A stretch of 64,000 nt of DNA from Anadara kagoshimensis (Eukaryota; Mollusca; Bivalvia; Arcoida; Arcidae): contig CM037866.1 of assembly GCA_021292105.1 (NCBI GenBank), forward strand, positions 722,756 through 786,755, read 5' to 3'. The first letter of the stretch is position 1. Every line of letters begins with the position of its first letter. The translations under genes were made by a program, and so were the position numbers. Under the pieces are notes generated by a model. That model searched no databases, was not told where the DNA came from, and saw only the letters and a list, made by a program, of their open reading frames with translations. Positions 1 through 12,800 of this stretch are shown one piece after another.

Positions 1-204
1 CGAATTCCGACTCCGGATACTTCATCGGAAAATTCTTACCATGGTTCATAAAGATCCAATTGTTAGTTTCTAAGGAGATACAATAACACGATTCAATATA
101 TATCTGCATAAGACCAAATTTAATCTACACACTTGAAAACGATCAAGGCTAAATTGGACACACCAAATTAAGGAGAAATTCTACCAAATTTCTAGGACGC
201 CTAT
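1..204. other. Unassigned AT-rich sequence at window edge
   Basis: No open frame, splice-bounded exon or known repeat is recognisable here. A retroelement fragment begins immediately to the right. Confidence 0.4.
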
Positions 205-463
205 CATGATGCAATTTTTCTATTGTCAATTTTCTGTTTTTATGCAGCAATATACCTGCTTCTCCTGCTTATGGTGTATTTGTTTCCCAATTAATACGCT
301 ATGGTAGAGCTTGTTCCCACTACGGGACTTTGTACAACGAAGTAGGCTGCTTGCAAATAAATTGTTGACTCAGGGATATTGCGAGCCTAGGCTTATGAAG
401 GCTCTCAAAAAATTTTATGGCCGTCATCACAGTATTGTTGATAAGTTTGATGTATTAAAGTGA
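205..463 (+). mobile_element. Retroelement fragment, reverse transcriptase C-terminus
   Basis: This stretch is nearly identical to the last ~250 bp of the reverse-transcriptase region of the best copy at 51,600-51,850. It includes the codons for the conserved FYGRHHSIVDKFDV segment. It breaks off at about 463, before the usual 3' tail, and the frame is disturbed, so it is a dead fragment. Confidence 0.8.
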
Positions 464-782
464 AATTTAGATTTATTTTTAACATAAAGTTTATGAACAA
501 AATCTAATCTGATATTAGAATTCTCGATGCACTGAAACATATTTTGTACATTTCGTCAGAAACAGGTTGTGCGTTTTTCATATAGAACAAGTGAGATGGG
601 TTGGACCGAAAAAAAAATACTCATGTAGACCAGTGAAACTAATTCTACCATTAAAATCCAGTACTTGTCCTCATTTTTATCTTTGCTCATCGCTTATTAT
701 TTTATTTACCATTTATTTCTACGATTTCATAAGAAAATCAGAATAGTAATTGACTTCTTCCAGCTATGATAAATACATTGTA

Positions 783-1153
783 CGCACCATATCGTATGAT
801 AAGTAGTGAATCACGCACCATATCGTATGATAAGTAGTGAATCACGCACCATATCGTATGATAAGTAGTGAATCACGCGCCATATCGTATGATAAGTAGT
901 GAATCACGCACCATATCGTATGATAAGTAGTGAATCACGCACCATATCGTATGATAAGTAGTGAATCACGCGCCATATCGTATGATAAGTAGTGAATCAC
1001 GCACCATATCGTATGATAAGTAATGAATCACGCACCATATCGTATGATAAGTAGTGAATCACGCACCATATCGTATGATTAGTAGTGAATCACGCACCAT
1101 ATCTTATGATAAGTAGTGAATCACGCACCATATCGTATAATAAGTAGTGAATC
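783..1153. repeat. 31-bp tandem repeat, about 12 copies
   Basis: Head-to-tail copies of a 31-bp unit containing the core CACCATATCGTATGATAAG. Copies differ by single bases (for example CGCC for CACC), and the last units are more divergent. An open frame crossing it on the minus strand is a by-product of the repeat. Confidence 0.95.
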
Positions 1154-1620
1154 TGTGATACAAAATCGACTCTGAGAGAAAAATAAAAGTTCAATTCCTT
1201 CAACTGTTTTGTGTTTTTTTTTTTTTTTTTCAATAACGTCGAACCATATATTATTCCTAGCATCAGTACACGATAAAGTTCAGTGGTGCAGCTTTTAATT
1301 TTAAATGAGTACCTCACATATATAATTCCAAGCATCAGTGCATGCGTTAGAATACCAATACTGTGTCTGTTGAGCTAGACAGTTGTGATTTGACTTTAAG
1401 GAGACCTGTGGATTCCTATGAAGTTCAGTGTTACACGTTTGACCATTGCCCCAAGCCCATGTCGTTGCGGATGTTCTAACTGCTGATATGAAACATCCTG
1501 AAAAATATGATAAAGTGGAATTTACATTTTTTTTTACAAAATAAAATATTTCATTGAAATTTGCCTAAGTCACAAAGATGAAAAAACAAAGAACAATTAT
1601 TATAACAGTACGTCATGAGT
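1154..1620. other. Intergenic, nothing recognised
   Basis: AT-rich DNA with a T-run near 1,207-1,230 and no coding signal that I can support. Confidence 0.4.
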
Positions 1621-2285
1621 TGAGGTGCTCATCTTGTCAATCAATATTAAATTTATAATTCTTCTTGAACTACTTAATACAGCAGGATTAGATGGAGGTG
1701 CTCATCTAATCAGTCACTATTAAATTTATAATTCTTCTTGAACTACTTAATAAAGCAGAATTAGATGGAGGTGCTCATCTAATCAGTCACTATTAAATTT
1801 ATAATACTCTTTGATGTGTGGAAGCGCGTGGCCTAGTGGTTAGGGCGTTGGACTCATGATTCGAAGGTCGTTGGTTCGATCCCTGGACCGGGCGATGTGT
1901 TGTGTCCTTGAGCAAGACACTTAATTTCACTTTGTTCCAGTTCACTCAGCTGAAAAATAAATGAGTACCAGCAAAATGCTGGGGGTTAACCCTGCGATGG
2001 ACCGGCGTCCCATTCAGGGGAGAGTCTTGTACTCTCATTCGCTTAACGCCACGGAAACCGGGATAAGCTCCGGCCTGATGGGCCTAATGGCTCGGAACAG
2101 ACTTTAACTTAATAACTTTAACTCTTTGATGTACTAAATGAAGCAGGATTCGGTGGAGGTGCTCCTCTAGTCAGTCACTATTTAAATTTATAATACTCAT
2201 TGAAGTACTTAATGAAACAGAATTGGGTGGAGGTGCTCCTCTAGTCAGTCATTATTAAATTTATAATTCACATTGAAGTACTTTA
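1620..2285. repeat. Short direct-repeat cluster split by a SINE
   Basis: About five imperfect copies of a ~73-bp unit share GGAGGTGCTCATCTAATCAG and a TTAAATTTATAAT segment. Three lie left and two right of the SINE at 1,818-2,120. The SINE landed after the repeats had formed, because its target duplication is repeat sequence. Confidence 0.8.
1818..2120 (+). mobile_element. tRNA-derived SINE (family A), copy 1
   Basis: The 5' head is tRNA-like: an A-box-like TGGCCTAGTGG near 1,829, an anticodon-loop-like CTCATGA, and a B box GGTTCGATCCC at 1,873-1,883. A ~200-bp body follows. A 12-bp target duplication ACTCTTTGATGT flanks it at 1,806-1,817 and 2,121-2,132, so both ends are defined. The body is not a functional tRNA because no acceptor stem pairs around the head. 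A second copy lies at 5,030-5,300. Confidence 0.9.
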
Positions 2286-2830
2286 TACCTGACGTCTCCT
2301 AGCCATACAAGATATATAGAATATGTAAACATAAACAAACATAATCGTCAATGCCTTGAAGCTGTTACAAACCCATTATTAACAAACTGAAGATATACTA
2401 CAACAATACAAATAAAACGTTTTACAAAGTAGCTCGTTTTCAATCGTTATTATCACCCGCCTTCCAAAGAATGAGAATGATATTAAATTGAAGTTTCTGT
2501 CCGCCCTTGTCTGCCCTTCTATCCGCGCTTCTGCGGTGCTTCTGTCCGCGCTATTTCTCTAAAACTATGAAGCACAATTTCACGAAACTTGATGCAATGT
2601 ATCAACATAGATAGGAGATAAGCATTAGATTATTTATGTTTATTTTCATCAGAGTTATGACCCTTTGAACACAAGTGCAAAGAACATGCTTGCGGGAGAT
2701 TATAATTCACTGACTTTGCTTCTTAACTTAATTAAGGTATGACATACAAACTTCAAGTTAACCTACGCTTATATTGGTAGTTTGCTGTTAGATATGTCTT
2801 CAGCTCCTGGAATTTCGGTTCTGTGTCCAC
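2286..2830. other. Intergenic, with a likely dispersed repeat near 2,500-2,680
   Basis: No gene is seen. The piece around 2,560-2,670 (ATGAAGCACAATTTCACGAA and onward) resembles an interspersed sequence I associate with mollusc genomes, but I cannot name the family. Confidence 0.3.
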
Positions 2831-2971
2831 TGTTACCAGGGTACCTCCACTTTCCGCATAACATTGTGCCTCTGCATTTGCTTGTGTTTTATAATCCCCA
2901 TGGAATTTATAACAAAAAGGAATAGATGGAATATACCTATAATCAGTAGGGCATGGTAGAGCTTAAAATAG

Positions 2972-2973
2972 AA

Positions 2974-3028
<55 letters not shown>

Positions 3029-3030
3029 AT
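2972..3030. repeat. (AAAT)n microsatellite
   Basis: About 14 uninterrupted copies of a 4-bp unit lie just before the 46-bp array. Confidence 0.95.
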
Positions 3031-3062
3031 ACCGCAGGCAAAAACATGCTTCTGGACCATTT

Positions 3063-4910
3063 TATGGCCTTGAACACAATATTCTTGATATATTACTATG
3101 TGCGGGTATCTACACTTGATCACAATATTCTTGATATATTACTATGTGGTGGTATCTACACTTGACCACACTATTCTTGATATATTACTATGTAGCGGTA
3201 TCTACACTTGACCACACTATTCTTGATATATTACTATGTGTCGGTATCTACACTTGACACAAATATTCTTGATATATTACTATGTGGCGGTATCTACACT
3301 TGACCACAAATATTCGTAATATATTACTATGTGGTGGTATCTACACTTGACCACAATATACTTGTTATATTACTATGTGGCGGTATCTACACTTGATCAC
3401 AATATTCTTGATATATTACTATGTGGCGGTATCTACACTTGACCACACTATTCTTGATATATTACTATGTGGCGGTATCTACACTTGATCACAATATTCT
3501 TGATATATTACTATGTGGCGGTATCTACACTTGACCACACTATTCTTGATATATTACTATGTGGCGGTATCTACACTTTTCCACACTATTCTTGATATAT
3601 TACCATGTGGCGGTATCTACACTTGACCACACTATTCTTGATATATTACTATGTGGCGGTATCTACACTTTTCCACACTATTCTTGATATATTACTATGT
3701 GTCGGTATCTACACTTGACACAAATATTCTTGATATATTACTATGTGGCGGTATCTACACTTGACCACAAATATTCGTGATATATTACTATGTGGTGGTA
3801 TCTACACTTGACCACAATATACTTGTTATATTACTATGTGGCGGTATCTACACTTGATCACAATATTCTTGATATATTACTATGTGGCGGTATCTACACT
3901 TGACCACACTATTCTTGATATATTACTATGTGGCGGTATCTACACTTGATCACAATATTCTTGATATATTACTATGTGGCGGTATCTACACTTGACCACA
4001 CTATTCTTGATATATTACTATGTGGCGGTATCTACACTTTTCCACACTATTCTTGATATATTACCATGTGGCGGTATCTACACTTGACCACTCTATTCTT
4101 GTTATATTACTATGTGGTGGTATCTACACTTGACCACACTATTCTTGATATGTTACTATGTGGCGGTATCTACACTTGACCACACTATTCTTGATATATT
4201 ACTATGTGGTGGTATTTACACTTGATCACACTATTCTTGATATATTTCTATGTGATGGTATCTACACTTGACCACACTTTTCTTGATATATTACTATGTG
4301 GCGGTATCTACACTTGACCACACTATTCTTGATATATTACTATGTGGTGGTATCTACACTTGACCACACTATTCTTGATATAATACTATGTGGCGGTATC
4401 TACACCTGACCACACTATTCTTGATATATTACTATGTGGCGGTATCTACACTTGATCACAATATTCTTGATATATTACTATGTGGTGGTATCTACAATTG
4501 ACAACAATATTCTTGATATATTACTATGTGGCGGTATCTACAATTGACCACACTATCCTTGATATATTACTATGTGGCGGTATCTACACTTGACCACACT
4601 ATTCTTGATATATTACTATGTGGCGGTATCTACACTTGATCACAATATTCTTGATATATTACTATGTGGTGGTATCTACAATTGACAACATTATTCCTGA
4701 TATATTACTATGTGGCGGTATCTACACTTGACCACACTATTCTTGATATATTACTATGTGGCGGTATCTACACTTGACCACACTATTCTTGATATATTAC
4801 TATGTGGTGGTATCTACACTTGACCACACTATTTTTGATATTTTACTATGTGGTGGTATCTTCACTTGACCACAATATTCTTGAAATATTACTATGTGAT
4901 GGCATCTCTA
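3063..4910. repeat. 46-bp minisatellite, about 40 copies
   Basis: The unit is 46 bp and contains TTGATATATTACTATGTGG and GGTATCTACACTTGACC. Copies carry phased variants (GACC/GATC, GGCGG/GGTGG), and the block near 3,240-3,720 recurs near 3,700-4,080, so multi-unit segments were also copied. The array stops where a retroelement tail begins (GGATATATTTGACGTCTC at about 4,943). Confidence 0.95.
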
Positions 4911-4934
4911 TTACTATGTGGCGGTATCTAAAAT

Positions 4935-5460
4935 TATCCCGGATATATTTGACGTCTCTTTAATCTATATTCCTTTCATTCTCAATTTTGACTGTGTAAT
5001 TAAGTGGTCTTTATAGCAAGGTAGACTAGTGGAAGCGCGTGGCCTAGTGGTTAAGGCGTTGGACTCATGATTCGAAGGTCGTGGGTTCGATCCCTAGACC
5101 GGGCGATGTGTTGTGTCCTTGTTCCAGTTCACTCAGCTGAAAAATAAATGAGTACCAGCAAAATGCTGGGGGTTAACCCTGCGATGGACCGGCGTCCCAT
5201 TCAGGGGAGAGTCTTGTACTCTCAGTCGCTTAACGCCACCGAAACCGGGATAAGCTCCGGCCTGATGGGCCTAATGGCTCGGTACAGACTTTAACTTTTA
5301 AGACTAGGGGTTCTTATGCTTCCAGAGCATCTAGCCGCACATCCTTGGTAGAAGTTCACCTATGTTGACTGTGTAATTAAGTGGTCTGTGTAGTAATGTA
5401 GACTAGAAGTTCTTCTCCTTTCACGTCCTTGTTAGAAGTTCACCTATTTAACTTAATTTA
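4935..5460 (+). mobile_element. Degraded retroelement 3' tail interrupted by a SINE
   Basis: The left part matches the start of the tail of the best copy (GGATATATTTGACGTCTC, then CCTTTCATTCTCAATTTTGA). The right part near 5,400-5,460 matches a later segment (AGAAGTTCACCTATTTAAC). A SINE at 5,030-5,300 sits between. A segment with TGACTGTGTAATTAAGTGG appears on both sides at about 4,989 and 5,369. Confidence 0.65.
5030..5300 (+). mobile_element. tRNA-derived SINE (family A), copy 2, internal deletion
   Basis: Same family and orientation as 1,818-2,120, with the same tRNA-like head and B box. It lacks 24 bp present in copy 1 after GTGTCCTTG; the ends of the missing piece share TTG, as expected for a microhomology deletion. 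A short duplication AGACTAG flanks it at 5,023-5,029 and 5,301-5,307. Confidence 0.88.
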
Positions 5461-5860
5461 TCAGTTTTTTTGTTTTTACCTTGCTTTTGTTTTTGATTGA
5501 GGTATGTTAATGATATACTTAAGTGCTCTGTAGGGAGTTATCGCCCGGAAACTGTCATACTAACGAATTTGTCTAAGCTGAAGACAGATTTGGTCGAACA
5601 ATGGCTACATCCAAATTAAGATTATTAAGACATTTAGCATCATCTATATATCTGCATGTGAAGTTGAATTTTTTGACGATTCTATTCTCTCCGATTTAAC
5701 AAGGTAATTTATATAATCTGTTTCAGTATATTTTTGTTTGAAGACCTATGGTTCTTGACAAAATAACCAGAATCGAAGTTCTGCACTAGATTTTAATTAT
5801 TTTGTAAGAATAAAAACGTGAATAATTTCAACTCAAAATTAAAGAAAAGTTGAGTAATGT
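5461..5860. other. Intergenic or 3' flank of the CCP gene, nothing recognised
   Basis: If the minus-strand CCP gene ends inside the window its last exon would lie left of 6,171. I could not find an acceptor followed by a convincing cysteine-bearing or terminal exon here. Confidence 0.3.
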
Positions 5861-5861
5861 G

Positions 5862-6165
5862 TATAACATTGATAAGTTCAGTCTGTGTCATTTATTATAA
5901 CATTGATAAGTTCAGTCTGTGTCATTCATTATAACATTGATAAGTTCAGTCTGTGTCATTCATTATAACATTGATAAGTTCAGTCTGTGTCATTCATTAG
6001 TCATTTTATACAGTTAGTTTGGCGATAGTATAACATTGATAAGTTTAGTCTGTGTCATTCATTAGTCATTTTATACAGTTAGTTTGGCGATAGTATAACA
6101 TTGATAAGTTCAGTCTGTGTCATTCATTAGTCATTTTATACAGTTAGTTTGGCGATAGTATTAAT
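5862..6165. repeat. 34-bp and ~66-bp nested tandem repeats beside a CCP exon
   Basis: Four short units (ATAACATTGATAAGTTCAGT, then CTGTGTCATTCAT) are followed by two longer units. The longer units also contain the TACAGTTAGTTTGGCGATAG sequence that adjoins the splice donor of the CCP exon, so the array has spread right up to the exon edge. Confidence 0.9.
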
Positions 6166-6170
6166 CTTAC

Positions 6171-6344
6171 GTTCACATATCATAGTTGGTACAGTCCACG
6201 TTGTATCAGCGCCACATACAGCTTGTGTAGTTCCAGAGTTATCATGACCGTAACCAGGTTTACACAAGTATTGTCTTGTGGATCCAATTGTTGTGCTTCC
6301 CGCTCCTACAGCTGCGTTTGTTACAGTCGGTGGAACACCACAGT
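6171..6344 (-). CDS. CCP/sushi exon 4 (last visible exon)
   Basis: 174 nt, phase 1 to phase 1, acceptor ATATAG and donor GTAAGA on the minus strand. The module begins DCGVPPTVTNAAVGAG and contains YLC, AVCGAD, W and MIC, giving the four CCP cysteines and the conserved tryptophan. Its upstream flank (6,346-6,406) is nearly identical to that of the exon at 7,665-7,838, so exon and intron were duplicated together. Confidence 0.93.
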
Positions 6345-9300
6345 CTATATTTGAAGACACAAAACAAAAAATTTAAATACGTATATATCATCTATACAAA
6401 TGTTAGAAAATATATGCTTCAAAAAATATAAACTGAAAGTGATACGATTTCAATAATGTCATTTAAAACTCTTGCTTTAGTAAGGAACATAACCTTTATT
6501 GTATCTCACCTTTACTGTATCTCACCTTTATTGTATCTCACCTTTACTGTATTTCACCTTTATTGTATCTCACCTTTACTGTATCTCACCTTTATTGTAT
6601 CTCACCTTTACTGTATCTCACCCTTATTGTATCTCATCTTTATTGTATCTCACCTTTACTGTATCTCACCTGTATTGTATCTCACCTTTACTGTATCTCA
6701 CCCTTATTGTATCTCATCTTAATTGTATCTCACCTTTACTGTATCTCACCTTTACTGTATCTCACCCTTATTGTATCTCATCTTTATTGTATCTCACCTT
6801 TACTGTATCTCACCCTTATTGTATCTCACCTTTACTGTATCTCACCTTTATTGTATCTCACCTTTTCTGTATCTCACCCTTATTGTATCTCACCTTTTCT
6901 GTATCTCACCCTTATTGTATCTCACCTTTACTGTATCTCATCTTTACTGTATCTCACCCTTATTGTATCTCATCTTTATTGTATCTCACCTTTACTGTAT
7001 CTCACCTTTATTGTATCTCACCTTTACTGTATCTCACCTTTATTGTATCTCATCTTTATTGTATATCACCTTTACTGTATCTCACCTTTATTGTATCTCA
7101 CCTTTACTGTATCTCACCCTTATTGTATCTCATCTTTATTGTATCTCACCTTTACTGTATCTCACCTTTATTGTATCTCACCTTTACTGTATCTCACCTT
7201 TATTGTATCTCATCTTTATTGTATATCACCTTTACTGTATCTCACCTTTATTGTATCTCATCTTTACTGTATCTCACCCTTATTTTATCTCACCTTTACT
7301 GTATCTCACCTTTATTGTATCTCACTTTTATTGTATCTCACCTTTTCTGTATCTCACCCTTATTGTATCTTACTTTTACTGTATCTCACCTTTACTGTCT
7401 CATAGCTCCATGTTGATTTTATTCCCAATTTCTCTTCTCATTTGGTAGGTGTAGCTTGCTAGGAATGGAATGTTTACCTTTGCTGAGGAGCCGGCTTTAT
7501 TTTCTTGGTTATTGGCGTTTTTTTTTAATTTGCCGGTTTTTACTTAGCTTTTGGGATTGTGATTTGTACATGGAATAGTATGTTTGTTATTGATTTGCAC
7601 TTGGTATACAGTTAGATGTAAAATAGTTGTTATTAGAAATTTACCTTGTAATAACCACCCTTACCTTTACATAACATAGTTGGTACAGTCCATATTGTAT
7701 CAGCACCACATACAGCTTGTGTAGTTCCACCGTTGACACTAACGTACCCAGTATTACATGTGTATTCTAAAGTGGACCCAATTGTTGTGTTTCCCGCTCC
7801 TACAGCTGCGTTTGTTACTGTCGGTGGAGCACCACAATCTATATTTGAAGAGATAAAACAAAAAATTTAAATAAGTATATATCATCTATACAAATACTTA
7901 TATAAAGTGATATATAGATTTATGTTAGTTTCAAAAATCTCATTTAAATAATCTTTTTTAGTCAGGTACATAATTACATATTATACCAGTAAAAATTTTA
8001 TAGCACTAGACGGCGATTGCGGATTACATTTCCTTTTTAGTAGTGCTTGGACCAAAATTATGAAACCTATTTTGTTTTCAAGATGTTGAAAAAAAACCCA
8101 AAAAGGACCAATATGTTTTACCAAATTCACCACTCAACCTATTCTTAATAGGTAGTTCAAAACCCAGAACTGTTTGTAATAACCATCCTTACCTTTACAT
8201 ATCATAGTTGGTACAGTCCACATTGTATCAGCACCACATACAGCTTGTGTAGTTCCACCGTTGATACTAACGTACCCAGTATTACATGTGTATTCTAAAG
8301 TGGACCCAATTGTTGTGTTTCCCGCTCCTACAGCTGCGTTTGTTACAGTCGGTGGAACACCACAATCTACAAGTACAGAGAGTTGAGTACAGACAGTCGA
8401 AATATCAGTCCGACACGAGTGTTATCAGTGGAAAACTACATTCTAATCTCTGCGGCGATACCAAAACTGGAGAGGAAAGGTTTTTCATAAGTTTCGTTCT
8501 TGGGGCATTATCATTCCCAAACACGTTGATATAATCACCACCGGTGTTCTTGAAACTCGATTTATTTTTGTGAAGTTAATATCTCTAAACTCTGTTCAGT
8601 TATTGATTGTTTAAACTTGATCATTTAAGTTTTTGTGCTATAGTGATTAGCAATAGTTGCTAAAATACGATAATTATAGTCAAGATACCTTCTATAATCA
8701 AAGTTACCAATTTTGTCACCATTGAACACGCAGTTACGTGCCTCTTAACCAAAATGTAGATTTTGAAAAGCTCTTGCAGTCTTCCTAATTTGTGCGTGCT
8801 CACAATTGATAAATTAATGCCGAGTTAGTTTGATTTGATGAATATTCAAATAAGGAAAAAAGATCTTTGTAAGAAAAAACATGAACAACACAAATAATAA
8901 TCCGACGTAAAGAAGCATGTTCTCGAGTTTCGCTTAGCAAATTTTCGGGAGAGCAATTTTGCATATGTTTTTATTTGTGGTTTGGGTTCAATAAAATGTT
9001 AATAGTCCTACAGTTGTATTAATTAGAACGGGTTTATACTGATTTAACACAAAGTAGATCTCGCAAACACAAAGTAAATCTCGCAAATACTAAAGAGATC
9101 TCGCAAACACAAAGTAGATCTCGCAAACACAAAGTAAATCTCGCAAACACTAAATAGATCTCGCAAACACTAAGTAGATCTCGCAAACACCAAGTAGATC
9201 TCGCAAACACTAAGTAGATCTCGTCGCTAACACAATGTTTATTCCCTTTTTTCTGTTGTTACTTTATCAATTAGCAATTTTGGCTCAGAAAAATGTAGAA

Positions 9301-9750
9301 GCTACATCAAACAAACGATGTATGTCACTAATGTTGTCGTGTATACATAATGGCACTTAAATTATTTGTCAAAAATTAAATCAGATACATGTTCATCTTC
9401 TTTGTTGGACCGTCCAGTAATATACTAAGCCTGTAAAATCATATCAGTTTTTGTTGTAGGTCGGAAATATCAAAACATGCTGGTTGCAGTACAAAATACT
9501 CATCTCACTGTCTTTGAGTAACAAATAACAACCATCCTACCTCTGAATGATACCGGCATGGAACTTCGTCACAATATGTTTATGAGTGGCAATCAAAAGC
9601 GTGTCCTGTAAGAAGTTATGTATGCATACAACCGATACTGTCCTACTCAATAGAAATGCAAGACCAGTTAAACGTTGTCGGACTCAATCTAACTGATAGG
9701 AATCGTCCCTCGATTGTTCCCGAGTAAGCCATGCACCCTCTCTCTCCCCT

Positions 9751-9805
<55 letters not shown>

Positions 9806-12800
9806 AAACCAACCAATATGCCTCCACAGGCTTTGCGATTAAATTTCACTTCCAGTGGTAGCGTTATGTCATTTGCATTAATCTCTAGTTCACCATTTCA
9901 CCACGGCACTTTAGAATTCACAATTTTTTAAATCCCCACAGACGCAATGTTCTCACCGCTGTGACTAAACAGAAAATGACAGCGATCAGCCACCTAGAGA
10001 TAATTGGTTGGCTGTTTGACTTCATCTATGACGTAATCGACGTTTGATTATCAAACATTTATCGTTATCAACTTGCCATTGAATGTTTAAGTATTTTTTT
10101 TTCGTTTTTTAATCTTTTTCTCATTGTTTGTTAAAAAGATGCATTAATTAAACTATAAGGAATAACTGTGATATTCCTTAAATAAATTGCAAAGAAATGA
10201 AATATGATAACACCTGCATTTTAAAATACGAAAACCAAACTTTCTGCATGAACTTACGACTTTTATAGAATATACCTTTACATATCATTGTTGGTACCGT
10301 CCATTTATTGTCAGCGCCACAGAGTGCTTGCGTGGAGCCACTGTTGCTATACAGGTACCCTGTGTCACATGTATACCGTCTTATAGATTGAAATGTGGAG
10401 CCTCCTGGTTCTACAATCGCATTCGTTATCGTTGGTGGTACACCACAATCTGTAAGTAAAGACAAACAATATAAAATATTTATATACAATAAGTTCTTCT
10501 GGTTTTAATAACAAAGTAAATGTTAATTCAAGATAGTTTTGACGATTACATTTTAAAACAGTTTAGTGAAATATACTTCTTTCTCAATCGATTGATAGTA
10601 AAAATATGAAAATCCTCAAAAAACTAAGGTAAACTCCCTTATGCAAAGTATTTCCTTAGCTAAATTTGGTTAAATATATTTTATTCCGATGCACACTTTT
10701 AGTCCAATCACTACCGATGAGAAATAATATTCCGGAACGACCGTCTAGTGCTGTGATATTAACACTAGTATAATATGTAAAATAAAAAGGATAACGCTAT
10801 AGATTACAAAAAGCAATAAATTTTAATTATGATGACAAAGAGACATAGAATATTTTAGTAGTATCATGCAAAAGGAAACATACTAATGATCTAGTCCAAA
10901 TTGTGTCCTCTTGTATTTCATAAGTGTTGGAGGAGTAGGCAAACTAATGATCTAGTCCATATTGTGTCCTCCTGTATTTTATAAGTGTTAGAGGAGTAGG
11001 CAAACTAATGATCTAGTCCATATTGTGTTCTCCTGTATTTCATAAGTGTTGGAAGAGTAGGCAAACTAATGATCTAGTCCATATTGTGTCCTCCTGTATT
11101 TCATAAGTGTTGGGGGAGTAGGCAAACTAATGATCTAGTCCAGATTGTGTCCTCCTGTATTTCATAAGTGTTGGAGGAGCAGGCAAACTAATGATCTAGT
11201 CCATATTGTGTCCTCCTGTATTTCATAAGTGTTGGAGGAGTAGGTAAACTAATGATTTAGTCCATATTGTGTCCTCCTGTATTTCATAACTGTTGGAAGA
11301 GTAGGCAAACTTATGATCTAGTCCATATTGTGTCCTCCTGTATTTCATAAGTGTTGGAGAAGTAGGCAAACTAATGATCTAGTCCATATTGTGTCCTCCT
11401 GTATTTCATAAGTGTTAGAGGAGTAGGCAAACTAATGATCTAGTCCATATTGTGTCCTCCTGTATTTCATAAGTGTTGGAAGAGTAGGCAAACTAATGAT
11501 CTAGTCCATATTGTGTCCTCCTGTATTTCATAAGTGTTGGAGGAGCAGGCAAACTAATGATCTAGTCCATATTGTGTCCTCCTGTATTTCTTAAGTGTTG
11601 GAGGAGTAGGCAAACTAATGATCTAGTCCATATTGTGTCCTCCTGTATTTCATAAATGTTGGAGGAGTAGGTAAACTAATCATCTAGTCCATATTGTGTC
11701 CTCCTGTATTTCATAAGTGTTGGAAGAGTAGGCAAACAAATGATCTAGTCCATATTGTCTCCACCTGTATTTCATAAGAGTTGGGGGAGTAGGCAAACTA
11801 ATGATCTAGTCCATATTGTGTCCTTCTGTATTTCATAAGTGTTGGAGAAGTAGGCAAACTAATGATCTAGTCCATATTGTGTCCTCCTGTATTTCATAAA
11901 TGTTGGAGGAGTAGGCAAACTAATGATCTAGTCCATATTGTGTCCTCCTGTATTTCATAAGTGTTGGAGAAGTAGGCAAACTAATTATCTAGTCCATATT
12001 GTGTCCTCCTGTATTTCATAAATGTTGGAGGAGTAGGCAAACTAATGATCTAGTTCATATTGTGTCCTCCTGTATTTCATAAGGGTTGGAGGAGTTGGCA
12101 AACTAATGATCTAGTCCATATTGTGTCCTCCTGTATTTCATAAGCGTTGGAGAAGTAGGCAAACTAATGATCTAGTCCATATTGTGTCCTCCTGTATTTC
12201 ATAAGTGTTTGAAGAGTAGGCAAACTTATGATCTAGTCCATATTGTGTCCTCCTGTATTTTATAAGTGTTGGAAGAGTAGGCAAACTAATGATCTAGTCA
12301 ATATTGTCTCCTCCTGTATTTCATAAGTGTTGGAGGAGTAGGCAAACTAATGATCTAGTCAATATTGTGTCTCCCTGTATTTCATAAGTGTTGGAGAAGT
12401 AGGCAAACTAATGATCTAGTCCATATTGTGTCCTCCTGTATTTCATATGTGTTGAAGGAGTAGGCAAACTAATGATCTAGTCCATATTGTGTCCTCCTGT
12501 ATTTCATAAGTGTTGGAGAAGTAGGCAAACTAATGATCTAGTCCATATTGTGTCCTCCTGTATTTCATAGTGTTTGGGGAGAAGGCAAACTAATGATCTA
12601 GTCCATATTGTGTCCTCCTGTATTTCATAAGTGTTGGAGGAGTAGGCAAACTAATGATCTAGTTCATATTGTGTCCTCTTGTATTTCATAAGAGTTGGAG
12701 GAGTAGGCAAACTAATGATCTAGTCCATATTGTGTCCTCCTGTATTTCATAAGTGTTGGAGAAGTAGGCAAACTAATGATCTAGTCCATATTGTGTCCTC

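Noticed and set aside
1829..1900. Functional tRNA gene
   Set aside because: A and B boxes are present, but no acceptor stem forms and the sequence is the head of a repeated SINE with a target duplication.
6456..7448. Three overlapping forward frames of 241-305 codons rich in LYCISPLLYLTF
   Set aside because: All three frames are open at once in a 16-bp repeat that lacks stops; this is repeat composition, not coding.
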